Shown here: piece by piece, positions 44,946-54,670 of the stretch
How positions within the stretch are numbered: position 1 is the first letter of the stretch
Layout: each line of letters begins with the position of its first letter
DNA from: Longimicrobiales bacterium
GTDB lineage: Bacteria > Gemmatimonadota > Gemmatimonadetes > Longimicrobiales > Gaopeijiaceae
NCBI GenBank assembly: GCA_028823235.1
Contig: JAPKBW010000003.1
Location: 62,001-126,000, forward strand
DNA length: 64,000 bases
Reading direction: 5' to 3'
The notes under the pieces: model-generated
Database searches by the model: none
Seen by the model: the letters and a program-made list of their open reading frames with translations, nothing else
What the model was told of the DNA's origin: nothing
Made by a program: the position numbers and the translations under genes

Positions 44946-47564
44946 TCACGGCGCTTCGTAGAACGATCGAAGCTGTCTCTCCACATCGGTCCATGCCCCT
45001 TTCACCAGAGGTGCAGGTGGGAGCGACTCACGCAGATACCGTCCGTACCGCTTGGTCATGAGGCGGTCATCGAGCACCACAACCGCCCCACGGTCCGTGC
45101 GGGCGCGGATCAAGCGCCCAAATCCCTGCTTCAATCGCAATGCTGCGTGCGGCAGCATGAAGTTCTGGAACGGGTCGATCCCTTGGGCCTCCAGCGCCTC
45201 CATTCGGGCTGCCGTGATGGGCTCGGTGGGCACACGAAACGGAAGCTTCTGAATAAGAAGTCCCCGAAGCGGGTCGCCAGGCACATCCACCCCCTCCCAA
45301 AACGATGAGGTTCCGAGCAGAATGCCATCGCCTGCCGTCACGAAGCGATCGAGCAAGCGATGCCGATCCTCTTCTCCCTGAACGAAGAGTGGCCACCTCG
45401 CATCCAGTCCGAGATCTCTTAGTCCACGTGCCACGCGTCGAAGAGCTCCATGCGAGGTGAAGAGCGCGAACAGCCCTCCATCTGTGATCTCGGCAAAGCT
45501 TGCGAGGACACCCGTGGTGGCCCCGTCAAATGCGAAATCTCCAGACTGAATCGTCGGAAGATCGGTCGCGATAGCCAGGAGAGCCTGAGTCTCGAAGTCG
45601 AACGGGGACTTCACGATATGTTCCGTGACCTCCACTCGATTATCTTCCAGTTCAAGCTCAGCCGGCAAGATCCCCAATCGTCCACGGAGAAAGTCGAATC
45701 GTTCACCGGTGGTGAGTGTGGCAGAGGTCACCACAGTCGTCTCGGCCTGCATGAACAGCGATTCGCGGAGTAGCCCGCCCAGCTCGATCGGAGCCGCCGC
45801 CATCACCAAATTCGACTTCCGTCCCTTCCCCCTCGACTCGAGCCATCGGACGAATGACGATGCCTCTTCGCCGGGAGCGAGAACGAGCCGGAGGCCATGC
45901 ACCGCCGATGCCAGCCGTCGCTCGATCGAACGAAGATCAAGAATCCGCGCCTCCAGCCGCTCTGCGAGACCTTCTTCCAACTCGAGCCGGGCCCGCAACT
46001 CGGCCAGCTCTCTCTCGAGGACTCCGAGACTGCTGATCGTTCCCCTGAGGCGCTCTCCAACGGCCTCATCTTCAGCCGGCTCGCCACCGTCCGCCACACC
46101 AAGGCGAATCGCCCCCTCACCTGCCGGAGCAAACGGCTCCAGGCGCTCGATGAGGCCCTCGACCTCGGCTCGAGCACGGGACAGGGCCGGGCGTACCTGG
46201 TTCTCCACGCGTTCCCGGATTTCCGAGCCGCCCTCGATCGCCGAGACCGCTTCATGAATGGCCGTGAGGATTCCACGCCCCCGACGGTCCAGGCGCGACA
46301 TCGCTCGGTAAAGCCCACGTCGGGACACCTGAACGCCTAGATGAGACGTAGCCGCGTCCTCGACGTTGTGCCCCTCGTCCAGGATCACGTGCTGATAGGC
46401 CGGCAGCACGGCCGACTGTGAGTAGTTTTGAGTAGCCCTTCGGACAGCAAGATCGGTGAAAAGGAGGTGATGATTCACCACGAGCAGTTCGGCTGCTGCT
46501 GCTTTCCGACGGGATTTTTGGTAGAAGCAGTCCTGGAAGTGCGGACAACGAGAGCGGAGGCAGATGTCGGGATCGCTCCGTACCTCCTCCCAGGTTTCGT
46601 CGGCCGGAGAAAAAGTTAGATCTGACAGCGAGCCATCTTCGGTCGTCCCCATCCACTCCAAAAGGCCTTGGATCTCGTTCGATCGATCTTCCTCGAACAG
46701 CGAGCCTTGACTCTCGGATGCGAGCAATGCCCTCCGAATCGAGACGTAGTTCCCCCGCCCCTTCACGAGAGCCCAAGACACATCCCCGACCAGAGACTGA
46801 ACCAGAGGAAGATCTTTCTCAGCCAGCTGCTCTTGGAGATTGATGGTATTTGTCGAAATGACGGTACGTTCGCCGTTATCCTGGGCCCATCTCGCAGCGG
46901 GAATCAGGTAAGCGAGTGACTTTCCGGTGCCAGTCCCGGCCTCGACGATCGAAATTCCACCCTCGTTGAAGCGCTCGGTTATGACGTTGAGCATATCCCT
47001 TTGACCGGGCCGATCCTCGTAGCCCAGGTACCGCTGGGATAGGGCCCCACCAGGCGCCAGAACTGCGTCGAGCTCATCGTGAGCGAGGAGAATCCGCTTA
47101 CGGGCCTTGGGGGGCTCGACGACCACATACATGCGTTCACCGGTGTTGTCGATGATCGCTGTTCCGAGGCCCTGCTCGTAGAGGTTGCCCGCTACGTGCA
47201 TGTCTGCGTCCGAGGGCTCCAGCACGCCACTGGGATGGTTGTGCAGCATGACACCACCCTCGGGGGCGTCTCGAGCTGCGACGAGCACTGCTGCAAAGTT
47301 TCCGCGCGAGACTGCACGTGGGTCGTGAACGACTCGCTCAGCGTCGACCGTGGCAAGAAAGCAGACCTCACGTCCCCCGGCTCGCTCGATTTCCGCCCGG
47401 AGTCGGGCCGAGGTAGCTTCGGGCAGCGTCAACACCCGCGCTGGCAGGCGTGTGCCCTTCTCCTCCTCTTCGAGCTGGTCCTCGTCCGGATCCAGGCCGT
47501 CCAGTCCCGCTAGTGCTTCCGGGGGAAGAGTAAGCGGGAATCCCTCCGGAATGTTCGAACTCAA
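44946..47564 (-). CDS. RadC-like JAB domain fused to DinG-type helicase
   Basis: An 872-residue protein with two parts. Residues 60-150 form a JAB/MPN domain with metal motif LHNHPSGVLEPSDAD (His108, His110, Asp121), as in RadC. Residues 180-872 form an XPD/DinG-type superfamily 2 helicase: Walker A EAGTGTGKS at 208-216, DEGH at 396-399, C-terminal GTSSFWEGVDVPG and QGFGRLIRARTDRGAVVVLDDR. DinG unwinds R-loops and damaged DNA 5' to 3'. Three iron-sulfur cysteines remain (Cys335, Cys340, Cys346), but the usual first one, expected in GRGNYVSI, is Ser275. The TTG start overlaps the previous stop as TTGA. It ends the rsmI operon. Confidence 0.88.
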   Translation of the reverse strand: MSSNIPEGFPLTLPPEALAGLDGLDPDEDQLEEEEKGTRLPARVLTLPEATSARLRAEIERAGGREVCFLATVDAERVVHDPRAVSRGNFAAVLVAARDAPEGGVMLHNHPSGVLEPSDADMHVAGNLYEQGLGTAIIDNTGERMYVVVEPPKARKRILLAHDELDAVLAPGGALSQRYLGYEDRPGQRDMLNVITERFNEGGISIVEAGTGTGKSLAYLIPAARWAQDNGERTVISTNTINLQEQLAEKDLPLVQSLVGDVSWALVKGRGNYVSIRRALLASESQGSLFEEDRSNEIQGLLEWMGTTEDGSLSDLTFSPADETWEEVRSDPDICLRSRCPHFQDCFYQKSRRKAAAAELLVVNHHLLFTDLAVRRATQNYSQSAVLPAYQHVILDEGHNVEDAATSHLGVQVSRRGLYRAMSRLDRRGRGILTAIHEAVSAIEGGSEIRERVENQVRPALSRARAEVEGLIERLEPFAPAGEGAIRLGVADGGEPAEDEAVGERLRGTISSLGVLERELAELRARLELEEGLAERLEARILDLRSIERRLASAVHGLRLVLAPGEEASSFVRWLESRGKGRKSNLVMAAAPIELGGLLRESLFMQAETTVVTSATLTTGERFDFLRGRLGILPAELELEDNRVEVTEHIVKSPFDFETQALLAIATDLPTIQSGDFAFDGATTGVLASFAEITDGGLFALFTSHGALRRVARGLRDLGLDARWPLFVQGEEDRHRLLDRFVTAGDGILLGTSSFWEGVDVPGDPLRGLLIQKLPFRVPTEPITAARMEALEAQGIDPFQNFMLPHAALRLKQGFGRLIRARTDRGAVVVLDDRLMTKRYGRYLRESLPPAPLVKGAWTDVERQLRSFYEAP

Positions 47565-48832
47565 GTCTTGAGCTTCTTCTTCTTGGCGGCGGGAAAGAGG
47601 ACGTTGTTCAAGATCAGGCGATAACCCGGCGAATTCGGGTGTAGGGCGAGGTCCGTCTGCGGGTCACCGATCTGATGTTCCGGGTCCTCTGGGTCATGGC
47701 CACCGTAGTAGGTCCAAGTACCCTCCCCCAGGTTTCCATGGATGTACTTCGCCCAACCTGACTCCTGCCCTAGAACGATCGTCCCCGATTTGAGGCGGTC
47801 TTCCCGGAAGGAAGTGGTAAGCCCGTAGAAGTCGGGCAACACCGATTCATGGTTCTGAGTAAGCATGGCGGGTACCGGGTCGAACTTGGCCGAAAAGTCG
47901 AAGAGAGAGTACACCCCGAGTTCCTTCCGCCAAGGGGTGTTGACCTGATGAGCGTCGATGTCGGAAAAGGAGTTCACGGAAGGCGCGATCTGCACCTGAG
48001 CGTCCGTGAACGCCATCGCGAGGTCCCAGTCGAGCGCCGCCGAGGCGTTGGGGTCGGGTGGCGTGCCATCCGAGTATGCGGCCGCGATATCCACGTCGAG
48101 CGCCGCGAGGGCCAATTCGAGAGTCTCGGTCGCGGAACACATCGCGAAAAGGAAACCTCCGTCTTCGACATACTGCCGGATGATAGCAGCAACGTTTTTC
48201 TTCAGTTCGGGCACATCAGCGAAACCGCTCCGACGGGCGACCTCCTGATTTCGCGCCACTTCGTCCTGCAGCCACGGCGCGCCCGAGTAAGTCAGGAAGA
48301 ACTTCGAGTACTGGCCCGTGAAGTCTTCGTGGTGCAAGTGAATCCACTCGTAGTCAGCGAAACTGCCATCGAGCACATCGGGGTCCCAGATGGTCTCGTA
48401 TTCGATGCCCGCGTATTCGAGGACCATCGTGACAGCGTCGTCCCAGGGTGTCGAATTTGGCGGTGTGTAGATGGCCACCTTCGGTGCTCGCTCCAGCGGT
48501 ACCGCCTCCATGTTGGAGCCGGCCACCGTCGCCCGCATGCGGGCCTCGGCAATCGCACCCATCGGCTCGACGGTAACCCCACGGAACGCTGCTTCTCGTC
48601 GTACCCGTGGCTGGTCGGGCAGAAGAAACGACCCGCCCCGGTAGTTCAGGAGCCACTCGGAACGCTCTTCCTGCTCCAGCGTCCAGTAGGTCAGTCCGTA
48701 TGCCTTCAAATGGTTCTCCTGCGCCCGATCCATTGGAACCAGAAGCCACTGAGCATCGACAGTATTCGCCCCGATGGTGAGCGCGAAGCCGACCATGGTC
48801 GCCATGAACCAGGTCCTCTGATAGAAACGCAT
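47561..48832 (-). CDS. secreted 'asparagine synthetase B'-like protein
   Basis: A 423-residue protein with a signal peptide ending VDAQ. The mature start WLLVPMDRAQENHLKAYGLTYWTLEQ and the phrase WLLNYRGGSFLLPDQPRVRREAAFRG match a family in Bacteroidota and Gemmatimonadota that databases label asparagine synthetase B. An amidotransferase-like flavodoxin fold follows (VAIYTPPNSTPWDDAVTMVLEYAG, GGFLFAMCSATETLELAL, FDFSAKFDPVPAMLTQNH, YYGGHDPEDPEHQIGDP). A periplasmic protein cannot make Asn from ATP, so the label is probably wrong. The end KKKKLKT is basic. One-base overlap with the TPR gene, TTGA overlap with the helicase. Confidence 0.8.
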   Translation of the reverse strand: MRFYQRTWFMATMVGFALTIGANTVDAQWLLVPMDRAQENHLKAYGLTYWTLEQEERSEWLLNYRGGSFLLPDQPRVRREAAFRGVTVEPMGAIAEARMRATVAGSNMEAVPLERAPKVAIYTPPNSTPWDDAVTMVLEYAGIEYETIWDPDVLDGSFADYEWIHLHHEDFTGQYSKFFLTYSGAPWLQDEVARNQEVARRSGFADVPELKKNVAAIIRQYVEDGGFLFAMCSATETLELALAALDVDIAAAYSDGTPPDPNASAALDWDLAMAFTDAQVQIAPSVNSFSDIDAHQVNTPWRKELGVYSLFDFSAKFDPVPAMLTQNHESVLPDFYGLTTSFREDRLKSGTIVLGQESGWAKYIHGNLGEGTWTYYGGHDPEDPEHQIGDPQTDLALHPNSPGYRLILNNVLFPAAKKKKLKT

Positions 48833-50655
48833 TACCGCAAACCTCGCAGCCGCTCGAGTTCAACCCGTGCATCCGGAACAACCGCCGCATTGGGTCGTTG
48901 TGAAATCAAGTCCTCCAGGAGCCGGATCGCCTCATCTCTGCCCCGCGGAGTGCGGGCGTGAAAGCGCGCCAGGGCCAGCGACGCCTCCGCAACCTCCGGA
49001 GCCTCAGGATGACTTTGTACGAGCGTGTTCCGGATCTGAGCCGCGATGGCCGCCTCACCCCCGTCTGCCGCAATCCTCGCGGCCGCAGCAAGCATGGGAG
49101 GTTGCTCCTTTGCCTCGAGATCAGGCACGATTGCTGCAAGATCGGAAGCGGCAGGGCCAGGATTTCCTTGATGCGCCGCGACACCCGCTGCTGCGAGCGC
49201 CTCCGCACCTTTCGGGGACACTCTGCCCAGCAGGCCTGCGAACTGGATGACGGGAGTGGCCTCCGCCGGTGGCAGACCGGTCAAGGCCAGTAACAGCGCA
49301 GAACGTCCATTTTCGACATCACCTGCCGCCAGTAGGAGATACCCGCGTTCAAGGGAACTCTTCGGGCCATCGATTCCCTCCAGCACGGCGGCAGCCCCGG
49401 CGGGATCGCCCCGCGTCTGAAGTGCAGCAGCCACCGTCGCTGCCAGATCATCCAGCTCCGGGGCGTTCGGGAAGCTCTCGCGGAAGTCCACCAGCATGAC
49501 CTGAAGTACCTCAGGCTCAGACTGCGTGCCCTCCAGACGTATGACCTGCGCGGTCGCACGCCGCCGATCTACAGACCCGGGGGAGAAAGACTCCGCAACA
49601 CGACGCTGCGCTTCCAAGGCGGTCGCAGTATCACCCGCTGCGAGCGACACGTCGATAACCCGTTGATCGAACTGGCGACGCTCGGCCGGGGTGGCCGCAC
49701 CTTCGCCGAGCTCGTCGTAGGCCCAGGCCGCGACTTCGACGAGGTCGATGTCCCGCGCACGGCGAGCGACATCGGTCAAGAATGTGCTTTCCGCCCGTCC
49801 ATCGAGTTCCTCAGCAACTTTGCGCGACAGCCTCATGGCTTCCGCTTCGTGGCCAAGGTCGATCGCGATTCTTGCGGCCGCTCGTCTCCGTCCCACTTCA
49901 GGGGCCGCAGCGAGGACCTCGATAAGCCTCAGGCCGGCTTCATCTACGCCACTCGTGAGTCCCTGCACGCGACGGGTAACCGTCGCGACCTGGGCGGCGT
50001 CACTTCCAACTGCCCGGGCCCACTCATCAGCGGCACCTTCCACATCTCCGGCCGCCGCCAACAAATCGCCGATCTCCAGAGAGAGCGCATCCTCGTCTCC
50101 CAGGGTCGAGCGTCCGTCATACAGCAGCTCAAGGGCGGCATCACCGTTGAAGGCACGCTCGTAAACCTTGGCGACCTCTCGGTACGGCACCTCACTGTCC
50201 GGATCAGCTCGGAGCCAATCTGAGGCCTCAGACTCGAGCGCGTCGAGAGAGTCCGCCTCTGCGAGGATCCGAAGCTTCAGGGCTCGGACACCGGAGGACT
50301 GAGGCTGCTCGTCGAGAAACGCGTCCACGACAGGAATAATCGTCAGGATCTCGCCTTTCGACCGAAGCACGCGCTCCAGTGCGAAAAGACCGCCTGAGGA
50401 GGACGGGTCCTCCTGAAGAAGCTGGAGGAGCACCTCCTCGGCGCCATCAAAGTCGCCACCCGACTCACGCGCAGCGGATTCGCGCAACAGCTGTGCTTCC
50501 GAGCTCCGTCTCCGACCCTGAGCGAAGGCGTCGTCAGGTGAGCTGGCGGAGGAAGCCACAGCAAGCATGGCCCACGTGAAAACGAGTACGGCCCGGCGCC
50601 ACAACGTACTCTGTCGCTTGAAATCATACGATTCGGAGTCCGAGCTGAAAATCAT
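48832..50655 (-). CDS. secreted tetratricopeptide-repeat protein
   Basis: About 607 residues with an N-terminal export signal (hydrophobic span near residues 22-45, ending DDAFAQG). The rest is alpha-helical with many degenerate TPR units, for example GDFDGAEEVLLQLLQEDPSSSGGLFALERVL, FNGDAALELLYDGRSTLGDEDALSLEIGDLLAAAGDVEGAADEW and DEAIRLLEDLISQRPNAAVVPDARVELERL. It likely works as a scaffold in the periplasm. Ala, Glu and Leu dominate. The ATG at 50655 overlaps the previous stop as TGATG; a TTG one codon earlier is equally close. Confidence 0.82.
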   Translation of the reverse strand: MIFSSDSESYDFKRQSTLWRRAVLVFTWAMLAVASSASSPDDAFAQGRRRSSEAQLLRESAARESGGDFDGAEEVLLQLLQEDPSSSGGLFALERVLRSKGEILTIIPVVDAFLDEQPQSSGVRALKLRILAEADSLDALESEASDWLRADPDSEVPYREVAKVYERAFNGDAALELLYDGRSTLGDEDALSLEIGDLLAAAGDVEGAADEWARAVGSDAAQVATVTRRVQGLTSGVDEAGLRLIEVLAAAPEVGRRRAAARIAIDLGHEAEAMRLSRKVAEELDGRAESTFLTDVARRARDIDLVEVAAWAYDELGEGAATPAERRQFDQRVIDVSLAAGDTATALEAQRRVAESFSPGSVDRRRATAQVIRLEGTQSEPEVLQVMLVDFRESFPNAPELDDLAATVAAALQTRGDPAGAAAVLEGIDGPKSSLERGYLLLAAGDVENGRSALLLALTGLPPAEATPVIQFAGLLGRVSPKGAEALAAAGVAAHQGNPGPAASDLAAIVPDLEAKEQPPMLAAAARIAADGGEAAIAAQIRNTLVQSHPEAPEVAEASLALARFHARTPRGRDEAIRLLEDLISQRPNAAVVPDARVELERLRGLR

Positions 50656-53600
50656 CAAGACCCACCACCGCCGGTTCGGCGCCGGTTCAGGCGGTCGAAG
50701 TACTCAAGAACGAGCTGACGAACGGCCGGGCTCAGACGCTGCAACTGGTCTCCGTCGGGCACCTCGTAGGGCATCACACCCATCTGCTCAGCGGTAAGTG
50801 AGGTGACGTCTCCTCGCTCGAAGTCCCCAGGTTCCTCCGACTCACGTTCTTCGGAGAACTCTTCCCGTTCCAGCGACCGTCCCGCATCGAGTAACCGATG
50901 GAACAACCTTTCCTGACGCTGAATCATCTCCGGTGTCAGTCGTCCCTGAGCCATCTGCTGTGCGAGTTCCTGCGCTTCCTCTGCGAGTTGCTGCAGGTCA
51001 CCCAGAGACTCTTCCGACCCAGGCTCGTCGGCCAGATCTCCCAAATCGCTGGCAACGGACTGCTGTCCCTCCTGCATTTCTTGAAGCTGCTGAGACATCG
51101 CCTGCTCACCCAGCTGCATGGGCATCAGCTGCGTGCTCTGGTTCGTCAGATCTCCCTGCTGCTGAGCGAGTTCCTCCAGCTGCTCCGCAACATCCTCACC
51201 ACCTTGCCCTTCGCCCTGCTGTCCCAACTGCTCAGCCCCGGCGATGGCCATGAGTGCGAGACCATTCAGGTCCCCAATCGCCTGCTCCGCCTGCGCCGAG
51301 GGCGACGTCGTGCCGCGGCGGCTCTCCATCGCTTCGACCGTGCCCTGCAGGGACTCCATGGTGAGCCCCATCTGAGCGGACAGCTCCCGGTTCGCACCCA
51401 TGGCACCACTGGTCGCTACTTGAAGATTTTCAGCGATGTTCTGCACGCCCTGCAGCAGCGAGGCTTCCGCGGCTCGCATGTTAACGAGTTGCTCCTGACT
51501 CGCGCCACGCATGCGCTCGCGTAGTTGCGCCTGCCGGCGCGCGAGTGACAACGCGTCGTCGGCTGTCCGCAGCAACGCGGCCTGCTGTTCCTCCATCTGT
51601 TGCTGGGCCATCTCCTGCATGGCCTCCTGCATCTGCTGGGCGGCCTCTTCCATCTTGTTCGCGGCCTCCTGCGCCTGCTCACCGGCCTCCTGGCTTTCGC
51701 CTCGTTCCACCTGTTCCTGGGCCTGCTGCATTTCCTGACGCGCCTCTGATGCCTTCTGCTGCGCCTCCTGTACACTTTCGGAGGCCTCCGCCTCGCCCAT
51801 ATCGGAGAGACGTTCCTGCAGGTTCTCCATGCTCTCCTCGAGTTGCTTCGCCTCGTCGGCGAGATCCTGCTGTTGCTGGGCGCGCAGCTTAGGATCGTCT
51901 TCCTCCTTCATCGCGTCGGCGAGGGCCTGCTCCTGCCTGGCCAACTCCTCTGCTTCGCTCGTGGTAGCACGGAAGTCTTGTTCGAGGGCCGCCTCCTTGA
52001 AGCGCTCGAGTGCCTCCTCGAGACGTTCCCGGAACTCTTCCTGCTGTTCGGCCATCTCCTCGAGTGACTGATTCGCCTGGTCGAGGTTGTCCTGCTCGAG
52101 TGCCTCACCTAGCTCGTCCATCCGCTGCTGCAACTCTTCGCCAGTCATCTGGCTCAGGAGTTCCTGCAGCTCCTCAAGTTGGCTCCGTAACTCAGGGTCG
52201 GCTTGGCCCGCTTCTTCCATCATGCGCTCGAGCGCTTCCATCTCTGACTGCATGGAGTCGACCTGCGCGGACATCTGTTGCTGCTCTTCGAGAGCCGCCT
52301 GCAACTTCTCGCGCTCCTCGAAGTCGGCCGCGGCCTCTTCGGATCCCTCTACGTCGGTTCGCTCGCTCTGCGCTTCGAGCGCTTGGTCCCGGTTCTCTTC
52401 CGCCTGACGCTCAGCTTCCGCGGCAAGTTCTTCGAGTCGGTCAGCAACATCCTCGAGTGCGTCCTCGGCCTCACGTTGCAGTTCAGCGGCCTCCGGCATG
52501 CGAAGTACATATTCGGGCGAGACGCTGACCTGCGCCGCCGGGCTGTTGTCCGTGGCCCGTGCGAAGTAGCGAACTGTATCTCCCGGCAGGAGTCCCCAAC
52601 GTGTGAGGTCCAGAAGAGGGCGAGCGAGGATCGCTCGCTGCCCGCCAATCTGGAAGCCCTGCTCCACTGGCTCCATGCGCTCGCCGAATGAGGTCACGCG
52701 ATACGCCACGAGATCCACGCGCCGCAGACCGTAGTCGTCTCCCGCCTCGATGATGAGTGGCTGGCGCAGATTAAGCGGCATGATGGTATCCCGACCAGGC
52801 ATCGGAATCCCGATGGCCGGTGGTACATCTGGCACTACGGTTACCTCGAGCGGCTCCGGCTGTATTTCTGCTGGACCTCCCATCTCGTCGCGAAAATCCC
52901 ATTCGAGAACACCGTTCGCGCGAGGTGTCCATCGTGCAGTAAAAGCCGCGTCGTCGATGCTGAAGTCGAGCCTGCGGACTCCGGCCGAATCGAGAAGTGC
53001 CACTGAAGAGAGTGGTCGACTGGTCGTGCCCTCGAAGAGGAGCGTCGAGCCAGCCGGCAACCGAAGCGGAGGCGGATCCCCCCGGTACTCGTCAGCGGGC
53101 AGACCAGTATGAGGTGGATACGTCACGCTCAGGACGAGGTCACTTACAAACAGTGGGTCGACCGGATCGATCCGGTATGTCTCGGAAGCGTTTCCTTCCT
53201 CGTCCTCGACTCGATAGTCGATCGCGGCAGAGACTGTGCGGAAGACATGAGACGCTCGTCCACCCTCGACTGTCAGGGTCACGCTTCGCGCTATATCACC
53301 GGCAGCCTGCCAGGCGACATCTACCCGGAGGCGACCGGCGGCAGAAATCTGAAGCTCAACGTCTGTCCCTCGCTGGACCTCGACGTCACCCGGAATGACA
53401 ACCAGAGGCGGCAGGACCAGATTCTTCGCCATCGCGATCGGTGATGCGACTCCCGCGAGTGCGCGCGTCGTCCGCTCGGGGGCGGCCAGGCTCAGAACGA
53501 TGAAGGCAAACGCGAGTGCTCCGGCGAACCCCCTCCCACGTCGCGACCACAGCTGTACCGATTCGCCCAATGTCCCGGCGAGATCGGGTTCTGGTCTTCC

Positions 53601-54005
53601 CTCCAGATCTCTCACGGTGCCCGAAACAGCTCGCATAGCCAAAGCTGCGGACATCCCGTCAGGGAGCTCTCGTCCGAGCTCGAGCGCCCCTCGCAGGACA
53701 CCCCGCCGGATCCCGGCGGATCGCTCCATCGCAACTGAAAGCGGCACCTCGTCAAACCATCGTAAGGCGAGCCGTCGGAAGGCAAATCCTGCCGCGGCCA
53801 GTCCTGCGAGCGCGATGACATCGAGTACGACGGGGACGTTGCTACCCTGTCGCCATCCATCGCCGCCGGAGAGCGCCCACGCTACGATCAGCAAGACCGT
53901 CACACCGCCGGCACACCAGGCAACAGCACCGACACCAGCACTTCGGATCAGATATTCACGGACCGAGTTAACTCGGTCCTCAAGCTGGCTGCTGACCGGA
54001 CTCAC
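50655..54005 (-). CDS. DUF4175-like membrane protein with very long coiled coil
   Basis: About 1116 residues. Three N-terminal membrane helices (VGAVAWCAGGVTVLLIVAWAL; VLDVIALAGLAAAGFAF; FAGALAFAFIVLSLAA) precede beta-rich extracytoplasmic domains with LTVEGGRASHVFRTV and VSDLVLSVTYPPHTGLP. From about residue 510 to 1000 the sequence is Glu/Gln/Leu/Met-rich coiled coil (ELAAEAERQAEENRDQALE, EELLSQMTGEELQQRMDELGE and so on). This layout matches DUF4175 proteins. I place the start at a GTG (54005) whose GTGA overlaps the DUF4159 stop. DUF4159 and DUF4175 genes often accompany MoxR/DUF58/VWA genes; those are absent here. Confidence 0.85.
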   Translation of the reverse strand: MSPVSSQLEDRVNSVREYLIRSAGVGAVAWCAGGVTVLLIVAWALSGGDGWRQGSNVPVVLDVIALAGLAAAGFAFRRLALRWFDEVPLSVAMERSAGIRRGVLRGALELGRELPDGMSAALAMRAVSGTVRDLEGRPEPDLAGTLGESVQLWSRRGRGFAGALAFAFIVLSLAAPERTTRALAGVASPIAMAKNLVLPPLVVIPGDVEVQRGTDVELQISAAGRLRVDVAWQAAGDIARSVTLTVEGGRASHVFRTVSAAIDYRVEDEEGNASETYRIDPVDPLFVSDLVLSVTYPPHTGLPADEYRGDPPPLRLPAGSTLLFEGTTSRPLSSVALLDSAGVRRLDFSIDDAAFTARWTPRANGVLEWDFRDEMGGPAEIQPEPLEVTVVPDVPPAIGIPMPGRDTIMPLNLRQPLIIEAGDDYGLRRVDLVAYRVTSFGERMEPVEQGFQIGGQRAILARPLLDLTRWGLLPGDTVRYFARATDNSPAAQVSVSPEYVLRMPEAAELQREAEDALEDVADRLEELAAEAERQAEENRDQALEAQSERTDVEGSEEAAADFEEREKLQAALEEQQQMSAQVDSMQSEMEALERMMEEAGQADPELRSQLEELQELLSQMTGEELQQRMDELGEALEQDNLDQANQSLEEMAEQQEEFRERLEEALERFKEAALEQDFRATTSEAEELARQEQALADAMKEEDDPKLRAQQQQDLADEAKQLEESMENLQERLSDMGEAEASESVQEAQQKASEARQEMQQAQEQVERGESQEAGEQAQEAANKMEEAAQQMQEAMQEMAQQQMEEQQAALLRTADDALSLARRQAQLRERMRGASQEQLVNMRAAEASLLQGVQNIAENLQVATSGAMGANRELSAQMGLTMESLQGTVEAMESRRGTTSPSAQAEQAIGDLNGLALMAIAGAEQLGQQGEGQGGEDVAEQLEELAQQQGDLTNQSTQLMPMQLGEQAMSQQLQEMQEGQQSVASDLGDLADEPGSEESLGDLQQLAEEAQELAQQMAQGRLTPEMIQRQERLFHRLLDAGRSLEREEFSEERESEEPGDFERGDVTSLTAEQMGVMPYEVPDGDQLQRLSPAVRQLVLEYFDRLNRRRTGGGGS

Positions 54006-54670
54006 AGCACCGCCTGTCCAAGCACGTAAAGAAAGAGATTCACTCCCATGCGGAACGCCTGCTCGCGCGTCTCTGGTGGATCTTCGTGAACCGCCTCGTC
54101 CTCCCACCCGTCCCCGAGGTCGGACTCGTACGAGTAGAACACGAGCATTCGTCCTTCGAGGAAAATCCCGAAGGCCTGGGGCGGTGCGCCATCGTGTTCG
54201 TGGACCTTCGGGAGTCCCTCATCGAGGTCATAGAAGGTGTGGAATACAGGGTGGTCAGGAGGGATCTCAGTGAGTTCGGCGTCTGGAAAGATCTCCGCCA
54301 TCTCGACTCGAAACGACTCGTCGAGGCCATAGTTGTCGTCGGCGTGGAGGAACCCTCCCGCGAGCAGATATTCACGGAGTGCTGTGCGTTCGGCGGGAGT
54401 GAACGTGACATTCCCGTGCCCAGTCATATAGAGATAGGGATAGTCGCGGAGCGATGGGTCGAGCGGGGTGATCTCCGCCTCCCGAAGAGCTACCGGAATC
54501 CCCGCCCTATCACGAACGGCAGCCAACAGGTTGGAAAGAGACGAGGGGTTCGCATACCAGTCGCCACCACCGTCGTACTGGAGCCGTGCAACCGTAATGG
54601 AATCGGTCGACTGCGGGCCCCCGGCCAAGCCGGGGCCCGTGGCCAAGAGAGCCACGATCAAAAACTTCAT
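54002..54670 (-). CDS. DUF4159 domain protein, secreted
   Basis: A 222-residue protein with a signal peptide (MKFLIVALLATGPGLAGG). DUF4159 hallmarks are VARLQYDGGGDWYANPSSLSNLLAAVRDRAG, YPYLYMTGHGNVTFTPAERTALREYLLAGGFLHADDNYGLDESFR and the late HPVFHTFYDLDEGLPKV. The fold is glutamine-amidotransferase-like without the catalytic Cys, as far as I can see. Members sit near MoxR-type ATPase clusters and act in the envelope, by inference only. It overlaps both rsmI and the DUF4175-like gene by four bases. Confidence 0.9.
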   Translation of the reverse strand: MKFLIVALLATGPGLAGGPQSTDSITVARLQYDGGGDWYANPSSLSNLLAAVRDRAGIPVALREAEITPLDPSLRDYPYLYMTGHGNVTFTPAERTALREYLLAGGFLHADDNYGLDESFRVEMAEIFPDAELTEIPPDHPVFHTFYDLDEGLPKVHEHDGAPPQAFGIFLEGRMLVFYSYESDLGDGWEDEAVHEDPPETREQAFRMGVNLFLYVLGQAVL

